Positions 43,401 through 53,136 of a stretch of 64,000 nucleotides of DNA are shown here, piece by piece. Position numbers and translations under genes: made by a program. Below the pieces are notes generated by a model that was not told where the DNA came from, ran no database searches, and saw only the letters and a list, made by a program, of their open reading frames with translations. The DNA comes from Paramyrothecium sp. XJ0827 (lineage: Eukaryota > Ascomycota > Sordariomycetes > Hypocreales > Stachybotryaceae): the NCBI GenBank assembly GCA_020881915.1, contig JAJFPB010000007.1, forward strand, positions 2,852,001 through 2,916,000, given 5' to 3'. Each line of letters opens with the position of its first letter. The first letter of the stretch is position 1.

Positions 43401-43679
43401 TCAGTGCCATCGCTAATGTCGGACAATGTGAGTCAAATGGCCTGCAGCCAACCGTCAAACGACTCAGTTGTGGACTTATCGATGATAAACCCTTCCGCAA
43501 CATACGATCCAATGACGGCGGGATTGGGCATGGAGCTTCCCACATGTGACATTTTGGGCTCTTATAGTACTCCCAACTTGACAAAGGAAGAAGAGGAGTT
43601 GTCACGAATGTTGTTTCATGATCTCGGCAACCATGACGCTCTTCAGGATTGGCAGCACATGCTCGGTAACGGGGTATAA
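40425..43679 (+). CDS. Protein kinase fused to C2H2-type zinc finger domain
   Basis: Five exons: 40425-41036, 41130-41894, 41944-42797, 42849-43111, 43177-43679 (998 residues). The N-terminal about 160 residues have no recognised domain. The kinase core has a complete motif set: FAVKRV (K212), CRELQAL (E225), HHGDIKPGNIL (D323), IADFGLS (D348), YRAPEY and YDIWSLGCVLLECLTW. It is probably an active Ser/Thr kinase. A disordered Ser/Thr-rich region follows. The segment around 712-751 (ACPFHKYDP, then Cys, then IHRVKEHIDRKH) is the fungal CPF-type C2H2 domain, followed by a second Cys/His cluster (CSRCSTAF...LSQH...KPC). The tail is acidic. This kinase-zinc finger arrangement recurs in fungi but is poorly studied; nuclear signalling or a recognition role is inference only. 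Confidence 0.85.
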
Positions 43680-43844
43680 AACGACCTCGCCTACCACTCT
43701 AGACTTTAGCCGGCTCCAATCATTTCACGACATGACATTCTTTTGGTTCGCGACAATTAGTGATGGGCTTATTCTCTTGTTTTTATGGCAATGTATGGTA
43801 GAAGACTGATAATGATAACCTTTCAACTACTCGTCAACCTATTT

Positions 43845-44606
43845 TCATTCGGGACGCGTACGCATGAAAATATTTGATGGCCTGTTGCGCTCGGCGTACT
43901 CGGCATCTACGCCGTAATCAATTTCGGGACCTTCTTGTTGGAAGCCCATCTTGGCGTAAACGCCACGACCCATGGCCGATGCCTCAGTGATAGCTTCAAG
44001 TCCACCGCGCTGCACGGCCTCATCTAGGCCCCACTGAACCAACTTCCTCGCAATACCCCTGCCTTGGAACGCAGGGTCAACGACACACAAGTCCAGGACC
44101 ATAACCGCAGGTGGCTTTTCGTTCGCCTTCTTCTTGACAAGTTCGAAACGCTGCCGATGAAGACCGTAGTCGACCTGACACAGATAGCGCTGCTCTTTTT
44201 CATTGCCTGGGTAGATGGCTTCGAGGTCCACGGCGGCACTGAGATCTTCTGGCGGTGCGTCACCATAGCCAGGGACAACGGAGGCTTGCAGCCAAATGGC
44301 AAAGCCGACAACGACGCGATGGCTAGGTCTTTGCGCGTCAGGAACCGTCGCCTTCAAGAACACCGTGTTCAACTGTCCATTGTTGTTCTTTGTAGCATTG
44401 CGCCATCGGGCAATCATTCGTGCTGCCCCCTGGGCGCTGCCCTCGGCGGTGTCCCAGCCTGGATTGTTGGCAATCCAGGCACCATCGTGGGTCTGCCTCC
44501 CAAAAGTTGCGCATGTGCATTCGAAACCCTGTACGATGTCCTCAGGTTGGTCCACCAACTCGACAAGGACATCAGAAGCGGCAGGTGAGGGGTTGTTGGC
44601 AGTCAT
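43845..44606 (-). CDS. GNAT-family N-acetyltransferase
   Basis: Single exon, 253 residues from the ATG at 44606 (MTANNPSPAASDVLVELVD). The frame remains open to 44861, so a longer form from MFNLQSELV is possible. The acetyl-CoA site is VMVLDLCVVDPAFQGRGIARKL (motif A, Q-x2-G-x-A/G), followed by GLEAITEASAMGRGVYAKMGF (motif B). The N-terminal half is that of fungal GNATs (GAARMIARWRNA, VVVGFAIWL). It transfers acetyl from acetyl-CoA to an amine; the substrate is unknown. It converges with the kinase gene (165 bp between stops) and is divergent from the MFS transporter. Small-molecule detoxification or tailoring is possible given the neighbourhood. Confidence 0.85.
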   Translation of the reverse strand: MTANNPSPAASDVLVELVDQPEDIVQGFECTCATFGRQTHDGAWIANNPGWDTAEGSAQGAARMIARWRNATKNNNGQLNTVFLKATVPDAQRPSHRVVVGFAIWLQASVVPGYGDAPPEDLSAAVDLEAIYPGNEKEQRYLCQVDYGLHRQRFELVKKKANEKPPAVMVLDLCVVDPAFQGRGIARKLVQWGLDEAVQRGGLEAITEASAMGRGVYAKMGFQQEGPEIDYGVDAEYAERNRPSNIFMRTRPE

Positions 44607-45646
44607 CTTGCTTGCAAACGGGCTGGGATTTGGCGAGATGAGTTTTTCCTCCAAACAAATTGAAGCGACGGAACGACAAAACATGGGCTGTTCCGTGGGC
44701 TTGGCATTCGCAATAACGAGGTGCCACCGTTTCCACTCTAGTTCGGCTACTAGCTCCGACTGGAGGTTGAACATGAGGATGAATGTGGAGTTGCTTCGAC
44801 GGACCCTCGGGTAGATGCTTCGATCGCGGGTACGAGCAAATTTCACGTTGTTTAGGAGCACACGCTACTCAAAGCTTTTATCGCAAAAGCTTTGAGTGCC
44901 ATCAATTCGAGGACATATAGACCAAGCCGGGAGAATTCGAGATAATCTCCGTGTGGAGAATTTGGCATGACGTGTAAGTACAAGGGTCCGGCGCTTCATC
45001 ATAGCTGACAAAATATTCACCACTGCAAAGTTGTCGGATCAGACCATTCTGTGTCGTAGAATCAGGAACGAGTAAAGTTCTTTGAGTAGGTACCGCCTGC
45101 GCTGGCACAGAACATGCCCCTTCCAGTCCAACGTCATAGTTGTTCGTCGTGCCGCATGCACAAAGTGAAGCCCTAAAAATAAAGATCAACCGCTAGACCA
45201 GACTGTCTTCTTGCATCAGGGGTCCACTACAGTACGCGACAGCTAGCATTTCTAAGCATCAAACAACATCAACTCCGTTCAGCATTCATCCTACATCGGA
45301 GCTTCGGGTCGCTTTACCCCAGAATGTAGTTGAGCATGGGGTTTCGATGGATCTCATTAGTCAAGTGGGTTTCTCACGAAGCCAATGAAAGGCTCCAATT
45401 CAATGACCCGACGGGTTTGTGCCTCTTATTTCCGTCAGGACAGTGTCAGCGCCTTGACTCGGCTCAATGTACGCCGTCGCTGTTTGTCAACCAAATCCGA
45501 TGTTTTTAAGTCGCCGTGAATAACAAGCGAAGTTTTTTCAATCGCTGCGCCGACTTTCAGGGAGGATCGGTAACCAAAACGGAGATTGGCTGTGTAGTTG
45601 AGAGGTAGATGTTCTTCCCGCATATCTCTGATCCATAACGCCAATC
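44607..45646. other. Divergent intergenic region, GNAT / MFS transporter
   Basis: About 1 kb. It has a perfect 13-bp palindrome (44867-44897). A minus-strand open stretch at 44902-45189 with several Cys lacks an ATG and a recognisable domain. No gene is supported. Confidence 0.4.
44867..44897. repeat. Perfect 13-bp hairpin
   Basis: ACTCAAAGCTTTT and AAAAGCTTTGAGT flank a 5-nt loop (ATCGC), about 260 bp upstream of the acetyltransferase start. Confidence 0.8.
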
Positions 45647-47273
45647 ATGCCACGGCCATCACTAGAGCTCGGGACGGCATCGGAGAAGCCGGCCTCACCA
45701 GGCACTCCAGGCTCAAGAGCATTTCCCGCCACGACAGGCACTACTCATGGCCAGGCATATGGCGTTAAAGAAACTTCGAGTCTTGCTGACGATAATGTTC
45801 AACCGATATCGGATAGCCATGCTGTGACGGAAGCAGCCAACGAAGCGGCTTGTCCAAAGAACGAACATTCTGAAGGACACTATGCCTCCCCCATCGCAGA
45901 CTCTGCCCCGGATGGAGGCTGGCAGGCTTGGGCTGTTGGTACGTTTGTCCAGCGCTTCGCCATTACTCTTGCGAGACCAGTATACTGACCATAGATGTAG
46001 TTCTCGGAACACACCTAGTGATTATGGATACGTGGTAAGCCAAACTCTTTCCTGAGCATTGTTGCACACTCTCACAGCTCGCCAGGGGCGTGGTCAATTC
46101 ATTCGGGGTCTTTCAGCCTTACTATACCGAAGCACTATCCCGCAAACCGTCCGACATCTCGTGGATAGGCTCATTTGAAGTCTTTCTGCTCTTCTTTATT
46201 GGAACTTTTACTGGGCGTCTGACAGATGCTGGTTACTTCAGGCCGCTGTTCTACTCTGGATGCACTCTTGTGGTCATTTCAACCTTTGCCACATCGCTCT
46301 GCACATCATACTGGCAACTGTTCCTTGCCCAGGGCATTTGCATGGGTTTGGGGAATGGCCTTCTTTTCACGCCGTGCATGGCAGTCACTTCCACGTACTT
46401 TGTCCGTAAAAAGGCTCTCGCAATCGGCATTGTTTCAGCTGGGGCCGTCACTGGCGGTTTGATGTTTCCTTCAATGGTTCGACAACTTCTTCCACGCATT
46501 GGATTCCCATGGACGATCCGAGCCATGGCATTTGTCCAACTAGGAACACTCATTCTAAGCGCCCTCCTAATGAAAACACGCATAGCGCCTCGCAGATCAG
46601 GAGGCTTAGTAGAGTGGGGAGCCTTCAGAGATCTGGCTTACACGTTCTACGTTATTGCGGCCTTCATGGTAAGTATCCCCTCCAACGCAGGAGCGTACCC
46701 AAGCTAACAAACCAGTGCTTCTGGGGGATTTATTTCTCCTTCCACTACGTTGCATCCTTCGCTCACGAAGTCCTTGAGATGCAATATGCCCACTCACTCG
46801 ACCTTCTACTTGTCCTTAATGGTGTCGGTGCCATCGGTCGCGTGCTACCCAATTATATCGCTGATCACGCTGGTACAATAAACGTCTATATCCCTCTTGC
46901 GTTGTTGTCTGCAGTGTCAATGTATTGCTGGATAGCTGTGGAATCGAGGACGGGCTTGTATGTATGGACTAGTTTTTATGGAATAGCAGGCGGTGGACTG
47001 CAGGGATTGTTTCTCGCTGTTGTGGGCAGTATAACAAAGGATCCCCAGCGGCAAGGAACACGGATGGGAATGGCCACGACGATTGTGAGCTTTGCATCTT
47101 TGACAGGAACACCAATCACTGGCGCAATCATTGATGCTCAAAACCATAGTTACATCGGCGCACAAGTCTTCTCAGGCACATGCCTGCTGCTAGGAATGGC
47201 ATTCGCCATGGCAGCCAGAGTGGTTTTAACAAGACGAATGAACGTTGGTGTATTCAGCATGGTAAAGGTATAA
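45647..47273 (+). CDS. MFS transporter, monocarboxylate (MCT) type
   Basis: Four exons: 45647-45938, 46001-46034, 46086-46668, 46716-47273 (488 residues). The tiny 34-bp second exon is supported by the MCT signature it restores: DGGWQAWAVVLGTHLVIMDTW, then GVVNSFGVFQPYY. A hydrophilic N-terminus of about 90 residues precedes twelve predicted membrane segments, with the RxGxR-like loop after TM4/5 (YFVRKKALAIGIVSAG) and GGGLQGLFLAVVGS in the second half. Fungal MCT-like carriers move monocarboxylates, or act as exporters or importers in metabolite clusters. It ends 148 bp from the convergent ATP-grasp gene. Transport of the local PKS product or its acid precursor is plausible but unproven. Confidence 0.9.
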
Positions 47274-47421
47274 GAAGATAAGTTGCTAAAGTGCGACCTT
47301 GCATCTTGCTCTTGATATTGTGTCTATCTCTATACTATATAGTACGGGCTTGGACGAGTCAAAACCATACTGAAAGCTCTATTTATAAAATCTTGGGCAA
47401 AATCGCAAATCTATACTCCTC

Positions 47422-49002
47422 CTAGAACGTCACTGAGTCTGTCACTTCTTCAACTAGCTTCATAGCGTTCCCCAAAAGCACATCGTCTTCGGCTCCGATA
47501 GCTATATCAGCCAGACTTACGCCGCTGACCGCATCCTCAAACCAGCTAAGAATGCACATTCTTCCCGAGGTAAAATCCTCTCGAAACTGTTCAATGAACG
47601 CCGTCCTATCCATGCTGGTACTTATGGAGGACGACGAAGCAAAGTGGAGACCTCTGCTAGTGAAGTGGTTACGAAGAAGCGGGAGGCAAAGAGAGCCAGA
47701 AGTACGAATGTTCAGATCGACAACATGGAAACTAGCCATATTGGAATCCACTTGTTTTCCGTTCACTTGATTGCCGTTGGCTTCCACACCATTCGTTCTT
47801 GAATGACTGGCGCTTTTAGAACTGGCTTGACCCCTTGACTCAAGCACATCCGCGCCTGCTGGGCCAATGTAGCCATACGACTGAAGCCATTCTGATACCT
47901 TTCGAACTAGAGGTACAAATTTCTCCTTCAACTCAGCTTGATGGCTGTAGTCGATGGTACTGCCAACCCAGGCACCGTTCCCGTCAGTCATCTGCTCTGA
48001 CACTGCGAGAAATATCGGGTCGTGGCCGCTTTCTGTCACAAAAAATGTGAGGCCGTAATCGCCGATGGGATCCTCAACCATATCGGAGAGAAGTAAAGCT
48101 GCCGGGTTCAGATGATGGTTTGCACTGGTCACAGATGAGAGCAGCTTGCGTAGAATGCCGCCACGGAAGTCTTCCAGAACTTGGCGGCGGTCTTCCTCTG
48201 TTCGAATCATGTATGTGCCAGCACCACCGAATGTTTGCTGGTTCTTCAGGACAAAAGGCAATGGATGTCTTGAGATTGCATCATAGACCAAAACACTTTG
48301 CTGTTCTAACCATTTGCCACGCACGCCTGTGCAGCTCGACGGCACTGGAAAGGCTGCAGGGTCTTCTTGGCACATTGCACAACATTCTGCCACTTCTTCT
48401 ATGTGCCCAACAAAATCCACGATTTCGCAATGGGGTGTGGGGAGACCCGACCTGGCGAGGGCAACTTTGGAGTTGAGGAACCAGTGTGTTTCCGGAGGCA
48501 CGACAAGATTGAATTGTTCCAGGCCATCCAGCATAATCTTGTGCGCTATCAAATCAATACCAAACTCCTTGATTGGGATCTGGGCAGGTCCGGAGCAGAA
48601 AATCAGATTCGGCCTTTGCTTTTCGTCAAGAACGCTCAGAGTTGTGTTTGCTTCGCTTTTATCCTGCGCAAGTGCCTGCGGCGTTTCGCCCAGGTGGAAC
48701 AAGACCACGTCCGTGTCGCCGCAAATGAAGGCATCGCGCTGCGGGATCAGGGAGAGGTATTTCATTGCCAGCTGTCGCCTATGCTGCACCTCTGCCATGG
48801 CTGAAGTGCGCTTGGTCACACTGTTGAAGCTCCCATCCTGGTAAAGGTACTTGGTGTTCCGTGGCACGTTGGGGGTCAGGTTGAAAGCTGCATTGACACC
48901 GCAAAGGACTTGTGCAATGCGCTTATTGGCATATCGTGGGCTTGCTCGGCGGTAAAGGTCCGCGATTGTAGTATCAAGGATGATCTGAGGGAGTTCCGGC
49001 AT
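47422..49002 (-). CDS. ATP-grasp domain enzyme ('solid-state culture-specific' type)
   Basis: Single exon, 526 residues, ATG at 49002. The ATP-grasp core lies in the middle and C-terminal part: PLPFVLKNQQTFGGAGTYMI (ATP-binding lysine and Gly-rich loop), SDMVEDPIGDYGLTFFV, GYIGPAGADVLE and VVDLNIRTSGSL (metal-binding D-x-N). A Cys-rich patch (CCAMCQEDP) and a disordered Asn/Gly insert (about residue 400) are also seen. The enzyme class joins a carboxylate, activated as an acyl phosphate, to an amine or other nucleophile. The group is known in moulds by the 'solid-state culture-specific ATP-grasp' name, and I know of no assigned substrate. Its position between an MFS carrier and a PKS/acyl-CoA ligase pair suggests a role in secondary metabolism. 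Confidence 0.8.
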   Translation of the reverse strand: MPELPQIILDTTIADLYRRASPRYANKRIAQVLCGVNAAFNLTPNVPRNTKYLYQDGSFNSVTKRTSAMAEVQHRRQLAMKYLSLIPQRDAFICGDTDVVLFHLGETPQALAQDKSEANTTLSVLDEKQRPNLIFCSGPAQIPIKEFGIDLIAHKIMLDGLEQFNLVVPPETHWFLNSKVALARSGLPTPHCEIVDFVGHIEEVAECCAMCQEDPAAFPVPSSCTGVRGKWLEQQSVLVYDAISRHPLPFVLKNQQTFGGAGTYMIRTEEDRRQVLEDFRGGILRKLLSSVTSANHHLNPAALLLSDMVEDPIGDYGLTFFVTESGHDPIFLAVSEQMTDGNGAWVGSTIDYSHQAELKEKFVPLVRKVSEWLQSYGYIGPAGADVLESRGQASSKSASHSRTNGVEANGNQVNGKQVDSNMASFHVVDLNIRTSGSLCLPLLRNHFTSRGLHFASSSSISTSMDRTAFIEQFREDFTSGRMCILSWFEDAVSGVSLADIAIGAEDDVLLGNAMKLVEEVTDSVTF

Positions 49003-50165
49003 TGTCAGGTGTTTTAGAAAGGCCTGGTCATTCGTAGGAGATCATGGAGTGCTGACCGAAGACTGGCTATTAAAGAGCTCCTAGCATCGAATCTTAACTA
49101 GAAATTCGTGATGTCGTCGTAATGGTAATTTTTCAGTCGCCAAGAATCTCTCAGCGCTCAATCCAAGGCATCCCAACGGATTCGGTGACTGTTGACGTCA
49201 TGTCTGGTAGTTGCTCGCTCGGCCCGTTCCATTCCAGACTGCACGCTTGTGTATTGGTGTGTGCCGCATGTCAGACCAATGCGAACAGCAGGGTGAGGGT
49301 ACAAATGGCAGAGAGGCAGAGGAAGTGCGAATGCTTTTTCGCAGTCTGGCGTAGAAGTGACCAGTCTCTAGATATATTTCTGGGCTAAGTGCCATACGAA
49401 TATCTAGCCCGGGATCAGTTCCAATTTGACGTAAAAATTACAAGCCACCTCAGGCAAGACACCGGTCCTTAGGTGGTAGTCTGGTAGATCACTAACACAG
49501 GCACCGAGCACGTCTCTTTAGGTCTTGGGGGTGCCGGCTCCAGGCCAGGCCAAGCGCGGGGTAACATCTCAGTGGCATAAGGTACCGCCAGAAGTTCAGC
49601 TACAGGGAATTTTGGTCCGCTGATTCTATTGCCCCCTGCATCAAGTGTGTCTCACAAACCAAGAAGCCATACAACGTCACTTCCATGAGACTGGCCTTCA
49701 CCATACTGCATTCTCCTCGTCGGCATTTTGGACGCCCTGATAATATGAAATCTACACTTGTAGTTCAGGCACAAATTAATGGTGCACGGCAAGATGTCCT
49801 GTAACATTCGGCGGAATCAGTGCATGCGTAGCCCCATCTCCTCAAGAACGTGGCACAGCAGTGTTTCGATTTACATTCCCTCAATCTACACATTTGCTCT
49901 TAGAATGCTCACCATCCCACAGCTGATACCATGGGTAAGTTACACTGATATCGAACTTGCCCGACGCTCCATCTGAACGGTGGGGATACTTTGCCGCAAG
50001 TCGAGCTGAGGACACCCCCCTATGCCCACCCACAGATATCGTCCCAATATCAAACATTCGATAGCCACATCTTCAGAAAATGATACGACAGCAAATGATT
50101 GAGCATAGGAGAGATTGGGTTTATCTTACTCGACAAACCGACTGTGTATTCGAAAGGCTAAGCTG
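49003..50165. other. Intergenic region
   Basis: About 1.2 kb: ATP-grasp promoter and 3' region of the glycosidase-like gene. No gene, RNA or repeat is recognised. Confidence 0.4.
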
Positions 50166-52461
50166 TCATTCAAACTCCATCCTTTTGACTGTCCTGGCCT
50201 CCAGCTCTTCGTTCCTCTTAACTGCCAGAAAAGTCAGACTCCATAGCTGTCGTATATTACTCTCAGTGGGAGTCAGCTCTCCAAGTGCTATCGAGACAAA
50301 TCTTCCCTTATCGTATCTCCAACTCCATACTTCACTGCCCAAATTGACCGAGTTGGCATCGATGAGATCCCACAAGTGTTTATAGGCTTCCAGAACCTTG
50401 TTGTATAACCCGTCCTCGTGGCAGAAATCAGGAACTGTGGCAGTGTCGGTGCAACGTGCAAGCTGCCGCTCCAACCCAGCAGCCATCATGGAAAGTTGCC
50501 AGGACCAGACAACAGTTCCGTGATACGCCGAATTGGAGAAATTCTTCGCATATTCCTCCATGCCGCTATACGCTGGATTTGCCACTACGATGCCAATATC
50601 CATGCTCAAACCAACAGGGAACGGACGTAGAATATGATCTGCTGTCTGGCTTAGAAATGAACTGAGCTGTGTTTGATTCGTTGTGTTGAGGAGGAAGTGG
50701 CGGAAACAATCATCCGTATGCATCACTCGAACAATGTCCTGGTCAGCGCTGCCCTCAAGGGCTACACCATAGAAAGAGACTTCGGAGTCGATAGAATCCG
50801 TCTCAGAGGGAAAAGGAAAGTCGTTCGAGGTCACATAATTGCTCACTAAGGATTCTGCCTCGTCTCGTTGGATGTTGACCTCGAAAAAGCTCAGTGTGTT
50901 ATCTTCCCACACTTGAGCGTATGTGCTCGCTTGTTGGGCCCAATCCGAATGCTCCGGGAATAGCCCAGCTTCCGAAAGAGCAGCGATGGCACGGAGAGCG
51001 GCGGGAACTAGCGCTGTGTTGACGTCAAAGGGAATACGGCCGCCGCCAAGGCCATCGTTACTATCTCTCCATTCGCCCACTGGCTGGCCTTCCTTCAAGT
51101 GAATGAGGTTCTCTCGTTCTTGTCCACCTGCGGCTGCAAATGGTGCTGCTGAATCCATTATCTTCTCTGCGCTAAGCAAGGCCAGCTCCCTGTAAGTCAA
51201 TCCTTCATTGTCTGGATTCTCGACAGCAGATTGTTGCAGAAAATCTGCAATTCGACCCCGGCCGACTTCGTTTTTGACAAAGTAGTCGTAAAGCAGAACG
51301 GGCAGGAAATAATCTGTGTCAACCATTTTATAGTCGTAGAGCGGCGAGCTGGAGGAGACATTCTCCTGCATATTCAAGTAGGTCGCGTAATCACCGATGG
51401 TTTCCTCATGTGCCACACTTCCATCCGTTTTGTTGATACGTTCCAAGACGGCCGCTATTCCGGCTTCGAAAAAGCTTCCCTCGCCTGCGCTGAGAACAGG
51501 CTCGAGAAGTAGCATAGATATCATACTATCTCTGCCGAAGTAAGTCAAGAAGCGCCATGCGCCAGCAAGAATCTTGTCGGTATATGAAAGGAATGAGAGG
51601 GACAAGGTTTGGTCGGGATCTTGCTCTACAAGCGATTTGGATTCAGGGTTGAGAACGGCATCGGGGCTAAGTTGCTCAAGCTGAGGATAGTTGAACGACG
51701 CATTAAAGGTGTAGAGCCCGGGCTCGAAATTTATGGTGCCGTCATGGGTAGATATCGAACTCTCCGCAGAGTTTGGCGAGAATGAGAGCGTGGTGATGGT
51801 CCTGTTATCAAGCCATGGACGAGTCAAGGCAACGCCGCCATTTCCAAGGTTGGACAACTCAATAGCATCCTGAATGCTTGGTACCAAAATACTAGGGCCT
51901 TCGGTGAAATCACGTATGGTCCGGATACTACCGAGGATGGAAATTGTCAATCTTGCTGACGAGTTCAGACTGAATTGGCTTTGAATCCCAACTGTTGGAT
52001 CCCCGGCGCTCGCGGTTTGGTACACCGGGTCTAATGGATTGCCAGATATCGAAGAATTAGCCAGGGAAATGGATAATGACCCATTTACTCCATTCTGAGG
52101 TTGAAAAAAGGCCACTATTCCGCTGTTCCCGGCGGGCCACGCCACCTGTTGAGAAAGTCAGAGACTGCATGCTCATCATTGCGAATAAAGCATCATGACT
52201 TACGAGAAGCCGGGGACTGATGATAGTCAAGTCACTGGAGTTCAGAGGGCTTGTAACCACGACTTGAGCAGCCGTGTTGCAATCAGAGTAAAAGTAGTTG
52301 CTGTAAGGCAGATCAAGCAACTCGAACCGTGTAGGTTCGCGGTCGCAGGATACTCCTGGTGCCGACCGTGGCCATTGTGATACGGTGTTATCTGGTCGAG
52401 CAACAGCCGTAACGCAAGCCTCGGCTAGTATGGCAAGTGTTAGGGTGATGCGGAGCTTCAT
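50166..52461 (-). CDS. Secreted six-hairpin glycosidase-like protein
   Basis: Two exons, 52461-52204 and 52145-50166 (745 residues), with a 58-bp GTAAGT/CAG intron. A signal peptide (MKLRITLTLAILAEACVTAV) leads into a beta-rich N-terminal domain with many N-x-S/T sites. The C-terminal catalytic-type domain looks like an (alpha/alpha)6 barrel: LAGAWRFLTYFGRDSMISM, VGEWRDSNDGLGGGRIPFD, NTALVPAALRAI and HGTVVWSWQLSMMAAGLERQ. These blocks resemble glycogen-debranching/GH63-like enzymes, with acidic residues (GRDS, EWRDSNDG) as candidate catalytic groups. It is likely an extracellular or wall glycosidase; the bond cleaved is not predictable. It lies between the ATP-grasp and acyl-CoA ligase genes and may be unrelated to the metabolite genes. 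Confidence 0.8.
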
Positions 52462-53136
52462 GGTGGCACGCGATCAACATGACACTAATTCCTTTCCGCA
52501 AATGAGTGAATGCTTCATGATGAAAATCCAATGGCTCCCCTTATATATAATATTCAGGCTCTAAAGGAACGCCCATATTGGATCGTCAAAACTCTGATGA
52601 TGACACAAGTGGCGGGCACCAATCCCAATCAAAATGCACCACCCCGCGATCCACGATTGCGGGGAACCTTGGTCAGTTTCCCAAGTAGTCGAGCTATCCT
52701 TGGACAGCATGCAGATCATTTAGGAGTCTATAGCCACACAGCTTCGAGATTGGCTTGCATGACCTGTCTTCACGGCCCTTTTGTGGAGTTGACAATCTTC
52801 GAACATCAAAAGCATATTTCGCCGCGTGGACTCCATTGTAAATGTAGTACGAGTCTTGTAGGACATGAATTATCTGCAATATCTCGGAATCTTCTTTAGA
52901 TACTTGGTTTCAATGAAAATTCTTTGACATTTCATATTTTCCTGGGATGCTTTCTCTTCACCAGCTTGTCTTTACTTTGTGGCTAAGCTTTACGTGATTC
53001 GGGTGGTTTCGAGAAATTTGGATCGCAGGTGGATAGCTCAAATAGCTCGGGTGTTACCAAGGAAAAGAGATACCGGGCACTTTAGTTAGCCTGAAGTCAA
53101 AACCTCGGGCGTAAAACAACGATGACAAATTTATTG
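52462..53136. other. Intergenic region
   Basis: About 675 bp, with TATATATAA near 52540 as a candidate TATA box for the glycosidase-like gene. Nothing else is recognised. Confidence 0.4.

Noticed and set aside
44902..45189. Cys-containing open stretch, minus strand
   Set aside because: Begins only with a TTG, has no signal peptide, and no upstream exon could be joined convincingly.
45991..46000. Earlier AG acceptor for the second exon of the MFS transporter
   Set aside because: It would insert an extra residue into the conserved AWAVVLGTH block; the acceptor ending at 46000 restores it exactly.
50166..52461. Idea that this is a GtaA-type glutaminase
   Set aside because: The glutaminase family blocks I would expect are not seen; the (alpha/alpha)6 glycosidase-like motifs fit better.
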